Shown: piece after piece, positions 12,201-21,268 of the stretch
Numbering within the stretch: position 1 is the first letter of the stretch
Layout: each line of letters opens with the position of its first letter
Source: Chlorella sorokiniana
Taxonomy: Eukaryota > Chlorophyta > Trebouxiophyceae > Chlorellales > Chlorellaceae
DNA length: 64,000 bases
Assembly: GCA_025917655.1 (NCBI GenBank)
Contig: CP084620.1
Span: 2,232,001-2,296,000 of the forward strand
Direction: 5' to 3'
Translations under genes and position numbers: made by a program
The notes under the pieces: model-generated
Databases searched by the model: none
Seen by the model: the letters and a program-made list of their open reading frames with translations, nothing else
What the model was told of the DNA's origin: nothing

Positions 12201-13762
12201 CTGTCCAAAGGGGGCAATTATGACTGCGACAGGGAGCTGCGCACGCTGGAGCTGCTCAAAGTACGGTTTGGGAGGGCAGCCTGCACAACGCAGAGGTCAT
12301 GCTGAAGGTAAGGCTGGGGTGGCGCAGCTATCGAGGGGATGGGGAGTGCTGCAAGCTTGGAGTCGGGGTGTGTGTTTTGTTTGTGATTTGTAGCACTTGC
12401 ACATGGGAAACTGGCAGAAGTGTTTGCGGTGATTCCTATGAATCATTTTGGAAACACACCAGCATCAACCTTTCCTCGCCCCTTGCAGGATCTGGCCGAC
12501 AGCAAGCGCGTCAACGCTGCCGTAAAGTCGGTGCCCAACAACGCAACGCCGTTACGCCGACGTCGCTCCCTGGTGGGCATCGAGCCTCTGTCGGCCACCA
12601 TCCTCTCCCAGCTGTTCTGGCCGACGCTGCCTAGCGAGGAGTTCAACCTGCCGCCTCAGGTGGGCTTGGGTGCATCCTTGCACTGGTCACTTTTTGTCCC
12701 AACAAGAGCATTGCCTGTATGCTTTCCTTGCCGACTGATCCACGATCATCTCATTGCGACCACCATACCACCCTCCTCCAGGTGCAAGCCATGTTAGCCA
12801 CCTACGGTGCCAAATACCGTAGCCTGAAGGCGCCGCGCAACTTGCAATGGAAGCCCAGCTTGGGCACCGTGTCGTTGGAGTTGGCCATTGGTGATCAGAC
12901 CTTGGACTTCAACGTGAGTTTTCAGCTTTGGCTGCCTCGTGGCTTGATTGTTGCTTTGCATAGCAGTTGGCATGCTGGATTCGCAACCCCGACTGCCGCC
13001 TAAAGCAGCTTGCTTGCTCAAGGTGTGACGCAAATGCTTGTTTGCTTGTCATCAAACTCTTCTTGCATTGGTCTGCCCGCAGGTCTCTCCCTTCCATGCC
13101 TCAGTGCTAATGCACTTTAGCACCCGCGCCGAATGGCCCGCAATTGACCTGGCCGACAAGTTGGGGGTCACGCCTGACGTGTTGCGTCGCAAGATTATTT
13201 TCTGGATAAATCACGGTGGGTGTTGTTGCTGCTGTGGTGATGCATCAAAATGTGGATCTTGCAAGTGCTGCCATTGACGGTTGGAAGCCTATCTACCCTT
13301 GTTTACTGCTTACGCAGGTGTCATAAGCGACAGCCGGGGTGGCGGGCAGCAGTTGGTGTACCGCCGCAACGAGCACCTGCAGACGGGAGCTATGCTGTCG
13401 GCCGACCACGAGGGCATGGACGTTGAGCAGAGCGGCCAAGCCGAGCACGAGGTGGGCTTTGTACTTGCTAAACATCCTCATCAACCACGCTGCAACAATG
13501 ATGCGCCGTCTTTGTCTTGCCAGCCACACGTACACATCTCCTTGACTTCTTCTTGCAGGAAATGGCTTCGTACGAGCCTTTCATCATGGGCATGCTGACA
13601 AACTTTGATGTATTGCCATTGGACCGCATCCACAACATGCTCAAGATGTTTGTGAGCGACCCTCCATACGATCGCACCTTGGAGCAGCTAGGGGCATACA
13701 TGGCGCGCCTACTGGCTGATGAAAAGCTGAGCCTTGACGGTGGGATGTATCGCAAGCGTTGA
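9210..13762 (+). CDS. APC2: anaphase-promoting complex subunit 2 (cullin-like scaffold)
   Basis: APC2 is the cullin-family subunit that, with the RING protein APC11, forms the catalytic core of the APC/C ubiquitin ligase controlling mitosis. The chosen start is the ATG at 9210 (MSAAAAAAWVHFADIS). About 15 exons follow with GT-AG introns. Diagnostic blocks in family order are RIADMFDIVVDYPDRQ (before 10838), ARLLHPG (to 11124), SDIIQQYVSAVKALAHVDP (from 11281), SRLVGIYGSKELFMGEYR (to 11939), MLADRLLSKGG (from 12180), EVMLKDLADSKRVN (12307/12489), YGAKYRSLKAPRNLQWKPS (from 12781) and VSPFHASVLMHF (from 13082). The C-terminal winged-helix domain, ending in the conserved DRIHNMLKMFV and GGMYRKR, runs to the TGA at 13760-13762. 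In the 12180 exon the frame is lost at the GGG at 12270-12272; one more G would keep the expected RFGE, matching the other homopolymer problems. No sign of gene decay otherwise. Confidence 0.9.
12038..12170 (+). repeat. C-rich and CCA/CA low-complexity tract in an APC2 intron
   Basis: A run of C-rich sequence with GCGC patches, then more than 15 consecutive C, then (ACC)n, (CCCA)n and CA-rich sequence, fills most of the intron between 11939 and 12180. It is simple sequence and probably length-variable. The C-run length in the assembly should not be trusted. Confidence 0.8.
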
Positions 13763-14560
13763 GGCGTTGTTTGTTTTGGGGGTTTTTTAATGAGTTTATT
13801 TTAAATGTTACACTTGTTTAACGTCCGCCTTTGGGACAATCATTGTCCCTAACGGATGGGGCATAGGGCAGAAGTGTTCTGCACACTACACAACGGTACA
13901 TACGAAGTGCAAATGAGCTGCGTAGGATAGGAAAGGTGATTTTTTTGGGGGGGTCTTACAGTTGAAACATGGGGGATCCCAAGAAGCATAGGTAGGCCGG
14001 AGCCAGCATGATGGCCGATGAGGCAGCCAATCAGCAATGCGCAAGCAGGTGGCAACAAGATGGGGCATGCGGCCACAGATGCAGGATGCATTTTTGTTTT
14101 TTTTTTTTTTTTCCCGTCGTGTTGGGCGTGACCCCGTGCGACCGCCAGAGAGGGGCAGGCGGTGGCAGGAGGGCCAAGTCAGGCAAACAAAAGACCCACG
14201 GTGAGGATGGAGCAAACCCACAGCGGAACAGACGCGGCAGCACCGCAAAGGAACTAGGGAAGGGGGCGGAGGGGGGGGACAAAGGGACAACAGGGGGCTA
14301 CAAGAAGGGAAGGGAAGGGGCGAAGCAAAAGAGGTGGGAAGCGAGGTGGTGGAACATAAACGCGAGGTAAACTTTACACTTGAACAGCGACGATGTGGTC
14401 AGCCAATCAGCAATGTGCCTACAAGCTGATTGGCTGCCCATGACGCTTGCTGGCTTCGGCCTACCTACGCTCCATCCTCACCGTGGGTCTTTTGTTTTGC
14501 CTGGCTTGCCCCGTCCTCCCATCGCCTGCCCCACTCTTGCGGTCCCAAGGAGTCGCGCTT
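13763..14560 (-). mobile_element. old, diverged retroposon debris (L-b tail and L-a 3' end, reversed)
   Basis: About 13800-13872 is the reverse complement of the L-b 3' end seen at 17830-17890 (the GGCGGACGTTA block and the '...CCCTATGCCCC' block), diverged. About 13935-14345 is a diverged reverse copy of the L-a 3' end: a short T-run, the GGGGTCTTACAGTTGAAAC block (GGGGTGCTCTTACACTTGAGAC in young copies) and GGCCGATGAGGCAGCCAA. A fragment at about 14395-14560 resembles L-a in plus orientation. These copies are clearly older than those further right and lie directly behind the APC2 3' end. Confidence 0.55.
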
Positions 14561-15642
14561 TGTACATCACAAGACCGAAACGACAACGGAAACCAAGTAA
14601 AAAATGCCTGCATCCTGCATCTGTGGCCGTCGGTTGACTCTCCACTCTACCCTTTTCTGGCGGACGGCCCTCCTCTTCTTTGCGGGGCCCTTTCCCACGA
14701 CCTCAGTGACCTTTTTGTTATTTTTGATACTCGACCATGTTGCTTCCACTCCCCTTTGGGCAATGCGGTACAGCCTGACTTCTGTTCATCTTTACATGCG
14801 CGCTGCTGGTGCTGCTTCCATTCCTGCAGGCGGCGGCAGTTGGGCGACCGGCAGCGGCAGCGGCGATGGTGGCAAGTGCGTATGTAGTGGCACGGCGGGT
14901 GGTGGGCGTTCGCCACCGTGTGTGGCAACGTGCCGGCGAGGGTCCGCCGCCCCCCGCCCGGCTTGCCTTGCGGCACCCGCGCCGCCGGTCCTAGCGGGCC
15001 GGCGGGCACACCTGCGGAGCGCGTACATGCCCTTGCTGTCGGTAGTCGTGTGCCCGCCAGCCCTCGGCTTGCCCCGTCCTTGCTCTTTGCATCCATTGGC
15101 TGACGGTTCCCCAGCGCTCGGCTCTGCGTTGACTTGTCCCTGTTCCCATGGCTCCCTCCGGCCACGCTTCCACCCTCGATTTCCTCGCCCCTTTCTAAAT
15201 GGCTTGCACCTTCCCTTTCCATGGCTCCCCTCCTTTTCTTAGCCTGCCCCTCCTGGACGCCCCCTTCTCCCTGTCCTAGTACGCCCCCCCTTTTTTGTCT
15301 TGGCCTGGTTGCCTTTGCGTCTCTTCCGTGGTGGGTTGCTCCATCCTCGCCTCGGGTCTTTCAGTTCTTTGCCTTGCCCTGTTGTGCCGCTGCCTGCCCC
15401 AGTCTGGCGGTTGCCGGGATCTCGCGTTTCATCTTCTTTCACAGCGACATACCGAACACACATACACACACAAAACAAAAAGAAAAAAAACAAGTCTGCG
15501 TACCACCCCGTGACTGCATGCCCCATCTTGCTGTCACATGCGCGTTCGCGCTGCTGTTTGGCTGCCTCATCGGTCATGATGCTTCGTGGCTTCGGCCTAC
15601 CTACGCTTCTTGCGATCCCCACGTCTCAAGTGTAAGAGCACC

Positions 15643-15673
<31 letters not shown>
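14560..15673 (+). mobile_element. L-a retroposon, longest plus-strand copy, poly(A)-tailed
   Basis: This is a LINE 3' part. A short open stretch (VASAYVVARRVVGVRHRVWQ) ends near 14994. A long pyrimidine-rich 3' region follows, with an internal CA/A-rich tract (15450-15495), the conserved end block CACGTCTCAAGTGTAAGAGC, CCCCCTC and a pure A tail (about 15649-15673) abutting the 142-bp array. No reverse transcriptase is visible, so it is 5'-truncated or non-autonomous. Its close inverted counterpart lies at 31740-32752. Confidence 0.6.
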
Positions 15674-16762
15674 GATTACGGTGCGTGGCGCTGCGAGTGG
15701 CCGCGCGCATGGGGCAGAGCTGGTCGGATGCCATCCAAGCCCACTTGATCAAGGGGTTTGGTGCAAAGCCGTGCCTGAACCATTTCAAGGGGGCACTGGG
15801 CGGTGCGCAAGAGCGATTGCGGTGCGTGGCGCTGCGAGTGGTTGTGTGCTTGGGGCAGAGCTGGTCGGATGCCATCCAAGCCCACTTGACCACGGTCTTT
15901 GGTGCAAAGCCGTGCCTGAACCATCTCAAGGGAGCACCGCGGCGGTGCGCAAGAGCGATTACGGTGCGTGGCGCTGCGAGTGGTTGTGTGCTTGGGGCAG
16001 AGCTGGTCGGATGCCATCCAAGCCCACTTGACCACGGTCTTTGGTGCAAAGCCGTGCCTGAACCATCACAAGGGAGCACCTCGGCGGTGCGTGGCGCTGC
16101 GAGTGGCCGCGTGCATGGGGCAGAGCTGGTCGGATGCCATCCAAGCCCACTTGACCACGGTCTTTGGTGCAAAGCCGTGCCTGAACCATTTCAAGGGGGC
16201 ACCACGGCGGTGCGCAAGAGCGATTGCGGTGCGTGGCGCTGCGAGTGGTTGTGTGCTTGGGGCAGAGCTGGTCGGATGCCATCCAAGCCCACTTGACCAC
16301 GGTCTTTGGTGCAAAGCCGTGCCTGAACCATTTCAAGGGGGCACCGCGGCGGTGCGCAAGAGCGATTGCGGTGCGTGGCGCTGCGAGTGGTTGTGTGCTT
16401 GGGGCAGAGCTGGTCGGATGCCATCCAAGCCCACTTGACCACGGTCTTTGGTGCAAAGCCGTGCCTGAACCATCTCAAGGGAGCACCGCGGCGGTGCGCA
16501 AGAGCGATTGCGGTGCGTGGCGCTGCGAGTGGCCGCGCGCATGGGGCAGAGCTGGTCGGATGCCATCCAAGCCCACTTGACCACGGTCTTTGGTGCAAAG
16601 CCGTGCCTGAACCATCTCAAGGGAGCACCGCGGCGGTGCGCAAGAGCGATTGCGGTGCGTGGCGCTGCGAGTGGCCGCGCGCATGGGGCAGAGCTGGTCG
16701 GATGCCATCCAAGCCCACTTGACCACGGTCTTTGGTGCAAAGCCGTGCCTGAACCATCGCAA
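15674..16762 (-). repeat. 142-bp satellite array 1 (about 7.6 units, inverted)
   Basis: Tandem units of 142 bp, each containing GCAAAGCCGTGCCTGAACCA and GGTCGGATGCCATCCAAGCC. Two main variants differ in one segment (TGTGTGCTTGGGGC versus CGCGCATGGGGC), plus one shortened unit near 16075-16120. Variant order matches arrays 2-4 read backwards, apart from one missing pair of units. This array therefore shares their history rather than being independent. Confidence 0.9.
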
Positions 16763-16919
16763 GTTGTTTGAATCAGCGCATCCTGCGCACGGTTCAGTCT
16801 GCCGTCCTACATCCAGATGAGCTTTTACAGCCCGCTACTTGCCTATCCTGCGTTCAGCGACCCATCTAGATCCATCTAGAAGCTTCCCCATGCATTCCTC
16901 TAGATGCTTCCAGAAACTT
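16763..16919 (-). promoter_or_regulatory. HSE-rich module next to satellite array 1 (truncated)
   Basis: This is the reverse complement of the module at 30174-30366. It holds clustered GAA/TTC pairs such as CTAGAAGCTTCC and GCTTCCAGAAACTT and the block GCCCGCTACTTGCC shared with the Copia-A LTR. It stops abruptly at 16919 where L-a sequence begins. Confidence 0.6.
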
Positions 16920-17232
16920 CGCCTCGGGTCTTTCAGTACTTTGCCTTGCCCTGTTGTGCCGCTGCCTGCCCCAGTCTGGCGGTTGCCGGGATCTCGCGTT
17001 TCATCTGCCTTTGCGGCGACATACCAAACACACACACACACACAAATAAATGAAAAAAAAAAATCTGCATACCAACCCCGTGACTGCATGCCCCATCTTG
17101 CTGTCACATGCGCGTTCGCGCTGCTGTTTGGCTGCCTCATCGGTCATGATGCTTCGTGGCTTCGGCCTACCTACGCTTCTTGAGATCCCCCACGTCTCAA
17201 GTGTAAGAGCACCCCCTAAAAAAAAAAAAAAA
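16920..17232 (+). mobile_element. L-a 3' fragment with A-rich tail
   Basis: It starts mid-element (CGCCTCGGGTCTTTCAG) and runs through the CA repeat (17030-17045), the GATCCCCCACGTCTCAAGTG end block and an A-run (17218-17232). It sits on the same L-b junction (GTGCCGTGG) as the copy at 18977-20197, so it is a partial duplicate of that insertion. Confidence 0.6.
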
Positions 17233-17900
17233 ACAAAAGTGCCGTGGAGGACGAGCATCACATGGTGTTTGACTGCCCAAAGTATGCCCGCCTGCGTGCC
17301 GATTACTGACGAGTCCCTTTTTGGGGTCGGTTAGGGTCCGCCTAGCCGTCCGTTGGCGGGGCAGGGGACCTTGGCACAGTTCCTTGAGCAGGATTCGGTG
17401 GCGGTGGCCAGCTTTGTGCACCACTGCTACCGTCTGTCGTCGGCTGGAGGCGACACCCACAGCAGCGAGTCTGAGCCCCAGCCCCAGCGCGAGGCGACCC
17501 CGGCTTGAGTGGGCCGACGTCGCCTTCGCGGCCCCCTGCCAGCCCGTGCCCGGCTTGCGTTGGATTCTTCCTTGCCTTTTCTGACTCTTTCACAGTTTTT
17601 CCTTGCGTTGCATCCTTGTCATCTTGCTTTGCGTGCATGGTTGCTTGCCATCCCGTGTGCTTCTTTGCATCTTGCATCTTCACCTCGGCGCGATGGGGGT
17701 GCGCGGGCCCGGGCTTTGACTCCCGTGCGCTGCTGGCCTGATGAGTGCCCGGTTTCGAGGGCCAGCCCGTTCCTGTCTGCTGCCTCCGGCTGCAACAAGG
17801 ATGGGCCCGTTTGCGTCTGAGTTGCATGGGCCCTATGCCCCGTCGCAAGGGACAGTGATTGTCCCGAAGGCGGACGTTACACACGTGTAACATATAACAT
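17233..17900 (+). mobile_element. L-b LINE 3' end, uninterrupted version
   Basis: The first part encodes the end of a LINE ORF2, VEDEHHMVFDCPKYARLR, a zinc-knuckle-like C-x-H-C region, then FLEQDSVAVASFVHHCYR. A 3' UTR of about 430 bases follows, ending in CGGACGTTA and a short TAACATATAACAT tail. At 17452-17468 the CGACACCCACAGCAGCG site is empty, whereas the same site holds a 196-bp retroposon at 20423-20618. Confidence 0.65.
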
Positions 17901-17904
17901 ATTG

Positions 17905-18660
17905 ACGGTTGCCCAACGCCTTGCTCGTGCGTTGGCATGTCCCTGTTCCCATGGCTCCCTCCATCACGCTTCCGCACTCGATTTGCTCGCCCCTTTCTGA
18001 GTAGCTTGCCCAGTCCCTTTCCATGGCTCCCCTCCTTTTCTTTTCCTGCCCCCTCCTCGGCGCCCCCTCTCCTTGTCCCCATATGGGCGCCCCCTTTCTT
18101 CTTGGCCTTTTTTTTTTTTTTTTTTTGAGGGGGTGCTCTTACACTTGAGACGTGGGGGATCGCAAGAAGCGTAGGTAGGCCGAAGCCACGAAGCATCATG
18201 ACCGATGAGGCAGCCAAACAGCAGCGCGAACGCGCATGTGACAGCAAGATGGGGCATGCGGTCACGGGGTGGTACGCAGACTTGTTTTTTTTTCTTTTTG
18301 TTTCTTCTTGGCCTGGTTGCCTTTGCGTCTCTTCTGTGGTGGGTTGCTCCATCCTCGCCTCGGGTCCTTCGGTTCTTTGCCTTGCCCTGTTGTGCCGCTG
18401 CCTGCCCCTCTCTGGCGGTTGCCGGTATCTCGCTTTCCCTCTGCCTTTACAGCGACATAACAAAAGAAAAAAAAAGAAAAAAAAAACAGATGTCTGCGTA
18501 CCACCCCCGTGGCCGCATGCCCCATCTTGCTGTCACATGCACACTCGCATTGCTGATTGGCTGCCTCATCGGTCATGATGCTTCGTGGCATCGGCCTACC
18601 TGCGCTTCTTGAGATCCCCCACGTCTCAGGTGTAAGAGCACCCCCCAAAAAAAAATAAAA
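17905..18660 (+). mobile_element. L-a copy (+), itself split by a reversed L-a
   Basis: Similarity to L-a begins near 17905 (GACGGTTGCCC), breaks at 18107, resumes at 18301 and ends in an A-rich tail (18648-18660). The internal CA repeat is replaced by an A-rich tract (18463-18488). This copy uses the GGCATCGGCCTACCTGCGC variant and is a slightly different subfamily from the younger insertions. Confidence 0.6.
18108..18300 (-). mobile_element. short 5'-truncated L-a insertion (-) with 13-bp target duplication
   Basis: A T-run (18108-18126), then the reverse L-a end block. It is flanked by TTTCTTCTTGGCC at 18095-18107 and again at 18301-18313. Tail plus target duplication is the mark of target-primed reverse transcription. 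The same element forms the junctions of the 4.55-kb tandem units. Confidence 0.75.
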
Positions 18661-18802
18661 AATGCAGCCTCGCCGACGAGGCCTACGTCGAGGGCGTCCT
18701 GCAGGGAGCACCATCCCAGCCCAAAGTGCAGTTTTACTGCGCTAGTGTGCGGGGGGCTCACGCGTGATACGTACTTCCATCGCCCGCAACCGTACGTGAC
18801 CG

Positions 18803-18828
18803 AAAAAAAAAAAAAAAAAAAAAAAAAA
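18803..18828 (+). mobile_element. poly(A)-only retroposition scar (unit 1)
   Basis: A run of about 25 A is flanked by direct repeats of AACCGTACGTGACCG (18788-18802 and 18827-18841) inside L-b coding sequence. There is no body: only a tail was copied. Counterparts are at about 23349-23373 and 27893-27922. Confidence 0.75.
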
Positions 18829-18976
18829 CCGTACGTGACCGAGGTTGACAGCCGTGCGCGCATGGCCAGCCTGGCCAGGTTCCGCACGGGATGTCGGTGG
18901 TTGCGGGTGGAGCCGGGAGGCGTGAGGGGTTGGACAGGCCCGGTCGGACGTGCCCCCACCGCTCGTTGGGTGCCGT

Positions 18977-20197
18977 CTTTGCTTCCATTCCCTGCGGCGG
19001 CGGCAGTTGGGCGACCGGCGGCGGCGCGGCGATGGTGGCAAGTGCGTATGTAGTGGCACGGCGGGTGGTGGGCGTTCGCCACCGTGTGTGGCAACGTGCC
19101 GGCGAGGGTCCGCCGCCCCCCGCCCGGCTTGCCTTGCGGCACCCGCGCCGCCGGTCCTAGAGGGCTGGCAGGCACACCTGCGGAGCGCGTACATGCCCTT
19201 GCTGTCAGTAGTCGTGTGCCCGCCAGCCCTCGGCTTGCCCCGTCCTTGCTCTTTGCATCCATTGGTTGACGGTTCCCCGGCGCTCGGCTCTGCGTTGACT
19301 TGTCCCTGTTCCCATGGCTCCCTCCAGCACGCTTCCACCCTCGATTTCCTCGCCCCTTTCTAAATGGCTTGCACCTTCCCTTTCCATGGCTCCCCTCTGT
19401 TAAGATGTGGCTGAGCCACATGTCCAGCCTGCACACCCGCAGCACATCTCCCCAGCTGCCACGTGGCAGGCGCTGCTGACGTGGACACATTTTCGTCATG
19501 CATGAGCCCAACTTAGCTAATACGCCCAGACACCCTTCGATTATGCTTCCCCACTTTATTCTAAGTTGATCGACACAAACGCCATGCATTTCTGTGCACC
19601 TGAGCCCCGACGTTATTCCTCTGGCCACCCTGGATACCACCACTTCGGACACCACCCCGCAAATGCCGGAATAATGCCAAAAGCAGCATTGTTCTGCTCC
19701 AAAGATACTTAGCGCCACTCTGCGCCCTTTTCCATACTCTTGCGCACTTTGTAACTGCCTCCATCCAACACCCTCCTTTTCTTTTCCTGCCCCCTCCTTG
19801 ACGCCCCCTTCTCCCTGTCCCCGTACGCCCCCTTTTTTTTTTGTCTTGGCCTGGTTGCTGTGCCTGGTGGGTTGCTCCATCCTCGCCTCGGGTCTTTCAA
19901 GTACTTTGCCTTGCCCTGTTGTGCCGCTGCCTGCCCCAGTCTGGCGGTTGCCGGGATCTCGCGTTTCATCTGCCTTTGCGGCGACATACCAAACACACAC
20001 ACACACACAAATAAATGAAAAAAAAATCTGCATACCAACCCCGTGACTGCATGCCCCATCTTGCTGTCACATGCGCGTTCGCGCTGCTGTTTGGCTGCCT
20101 CATCGGTCATGATGCTTCGTGGCTTCGGCCTACCTACGCTTCTTGAGATCCCCCACGTCTCAAGTGTAAGAGCACCCCTAAAAAAAAAACAACAAAA
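18977..20197 (+). mobile_element. L-a inserted in L-b (unit 1), carrying a solo LTR
   Basis: The flanks are GTGCCGT at 18970-18976 and 20198-20204, and L-b reads continuously across them. The element shows the VASAYVVARR open stretch, the long 3' region and a tail ending AAAACAACAAAA. The solo LTR at 19398-19770 lies within it. Counterparts are at about 23522-24742 and 28074-29294. Confidence 0.75.
19398..19770 (+). mobile_element. solo LTR of the Copia-B family (unit 1)
   Basis: Fossil LTR, 373 bp, beginning TGTTAAGATGTGG and ending CATCCAACA, flanked by CCCTC on both sides. It is the reverse orientation of, and clearly diverged from, the Copia-B LTRs at 40306-40658. The L-a copy at 15235 shows the empty site. 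It is older than the intact Copia-B. Confidence 0.8.
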
Positions 20198-20422
20198 GTG
20201 CCGTGGAGGACGAGCATCACATGGTGTTTGACTGCCCAAAGTATGCCCGCCTGCGTGCCGATTACAGCGAGTCCCTTTTTGGGGTCGGTTAGGGTCCGCC
20301 TAGCCGTCCGTTGGCGGGGCAGGGGACCTTGGCACAGTTCCTTGAGCAGGATTCGGTGGCGGTGGCCAGCTTTGTGCACCACCGCTACCGTCGTCGTCGG
20401 CTGGAGGCGACACCCACAGCAG

Positions 20423-20618
20423 CTGGGAAAAGAAAGAAAAATCTGCGTACCACCCCGTATTCGCATGCCCCATCTTGCTGTCACATGCGCGTTCGCGCTG
20501 CTGTTTGGCTGCCTCATCGGTCATGATGCTTCGTGGCTTCGGCCTACCTACGCTTCTTGAGATCCCCCACGTCTCAAGTGTAAGAGCACCCCCTCAAAAA
20601 AAAAAAAAAAAAAAAAAA
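20423..20618 (+). mobile_element. short L-a insertion (+) in L-b 3' region (unit 1)
   Basis: 196 bp ending CCCCCTC plus an A tail, flanked by GACACCCACAGCAG at 20409-20422 and 20619-20632. The site is empty at 17452-17468. Counterparts lie near 24972-25168 (unit 2) and 29516-29722 (unit 3). Confidence 0.8.
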
Positions 20619-21073
20619 GACACCCACAGCAGCGAGTCTGAGCCCCAGCCCCGGCGCGAGGCGACCCCGGCTTGAGTGGGCCGACGTCGCGCCTCGCGGC
20701 CCCCGCCAGCCCGTGCCCGGCTTGCGTTGGATTCTTCCTTGCCTTTTCTGACTCTTTCACAGTTTTTCCTTGCGTTGCATCCTTGTCATCTTGCTTTGCG
20801 TGCATGGTTGCTTGCCATCCCGTGTGCTTGCTGCATCTTGCATCTTCACCTCGGCGCGATGGGGTGCGCGGGCCCGGGCTTTGACTCCCGTGCGCCGCGG
20901 GCCTGATGAGTGCCCGGTTTCGAGGGCCAGCCCGTTCTGTCTCGTCGCCTCCGGCCGCAACGGGGATGGGCCCGTTTGCGTCTGAGTTGCATGGGCCCTA
21001 TGCCCCGTCTGCGAGGGACGGTGATTGTCCCGAAGGCGAGACGTTAACCAGTGTAATATAACATAACATAACA

Positions 21074-21268
21074 TGCACAGAAGTGTGTAGAAGCTTCCGG
21101 AAGTCTCTAGAAGTTTCTGGAAGCATCTAGAGGAATGCATGGGGAAGCTTCTAGATGGATCTAGATGGGTCGCTGAACGCAGGATAGGCAAGTAGCGGGC
21201 TGTAAAAAGCTCATCTGGATGTAGGACGGCAGACGAACCGTGCGCGGGATGCGCCGATTCAAACAACT
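21074..21268. promoter_or_regulatory. HSE-rich module before satellite array 2
   Basis: It contains GTAGAAGCTTCCGGAAG and CTAGAAGTTTCTGGAAGC, that is nGAAn/nTTCn units at 5-bp phase, then GGGGAAGCTTCTAGATGG. Large parts match the Copia-A LTR: CACAGAAGTGTGTAGAAGC at the left and CAAGTAGCGG(G/A)CTG at the right. The right end passes into the 142-bp array. Confidence 0.65.

Larger units (their letters stand above)
18663..21073 (+). mobile_element. L-b LINE fragment in unit 1, interrupted three times
   Basis: The segments encode the C-terminal end of a LINE polyprotein: LADEAYVEGV, then YVTEVDSRARMASLARFRTG and RWLRVE (to 18976), continuing after the L-a insertion as VEDEHHMVFDCPKYARLR (from 20198), then a 3' UTR ending in TAACATAACATAAC (21058-21073). 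The order R.GxxxLxxExG / CPxC / VEDExHxxFxCPxY is typical of L1-like LINE C termini. No reverse-transcriptase domain remains in this copy. Confidence 0.7.

Noticed and set aside
17738-17770. Hammerhead-ribozyme-like CTGATGAG followed by a GCCC/GGGC hairpin in the L-b 3' UTR (also near 20903, 25457, 30003)
   Set aside because: The GAAA core strand and a cleavage-site stem are missing where they should be, so the match is only the common CTGATGA string.
20285-20300. TTAGGG as an interstitial telomere repeat
   Set aside because: Only a single GGTTAGGG occurs per L-b copy, inside LINE sequence; no tandem run.
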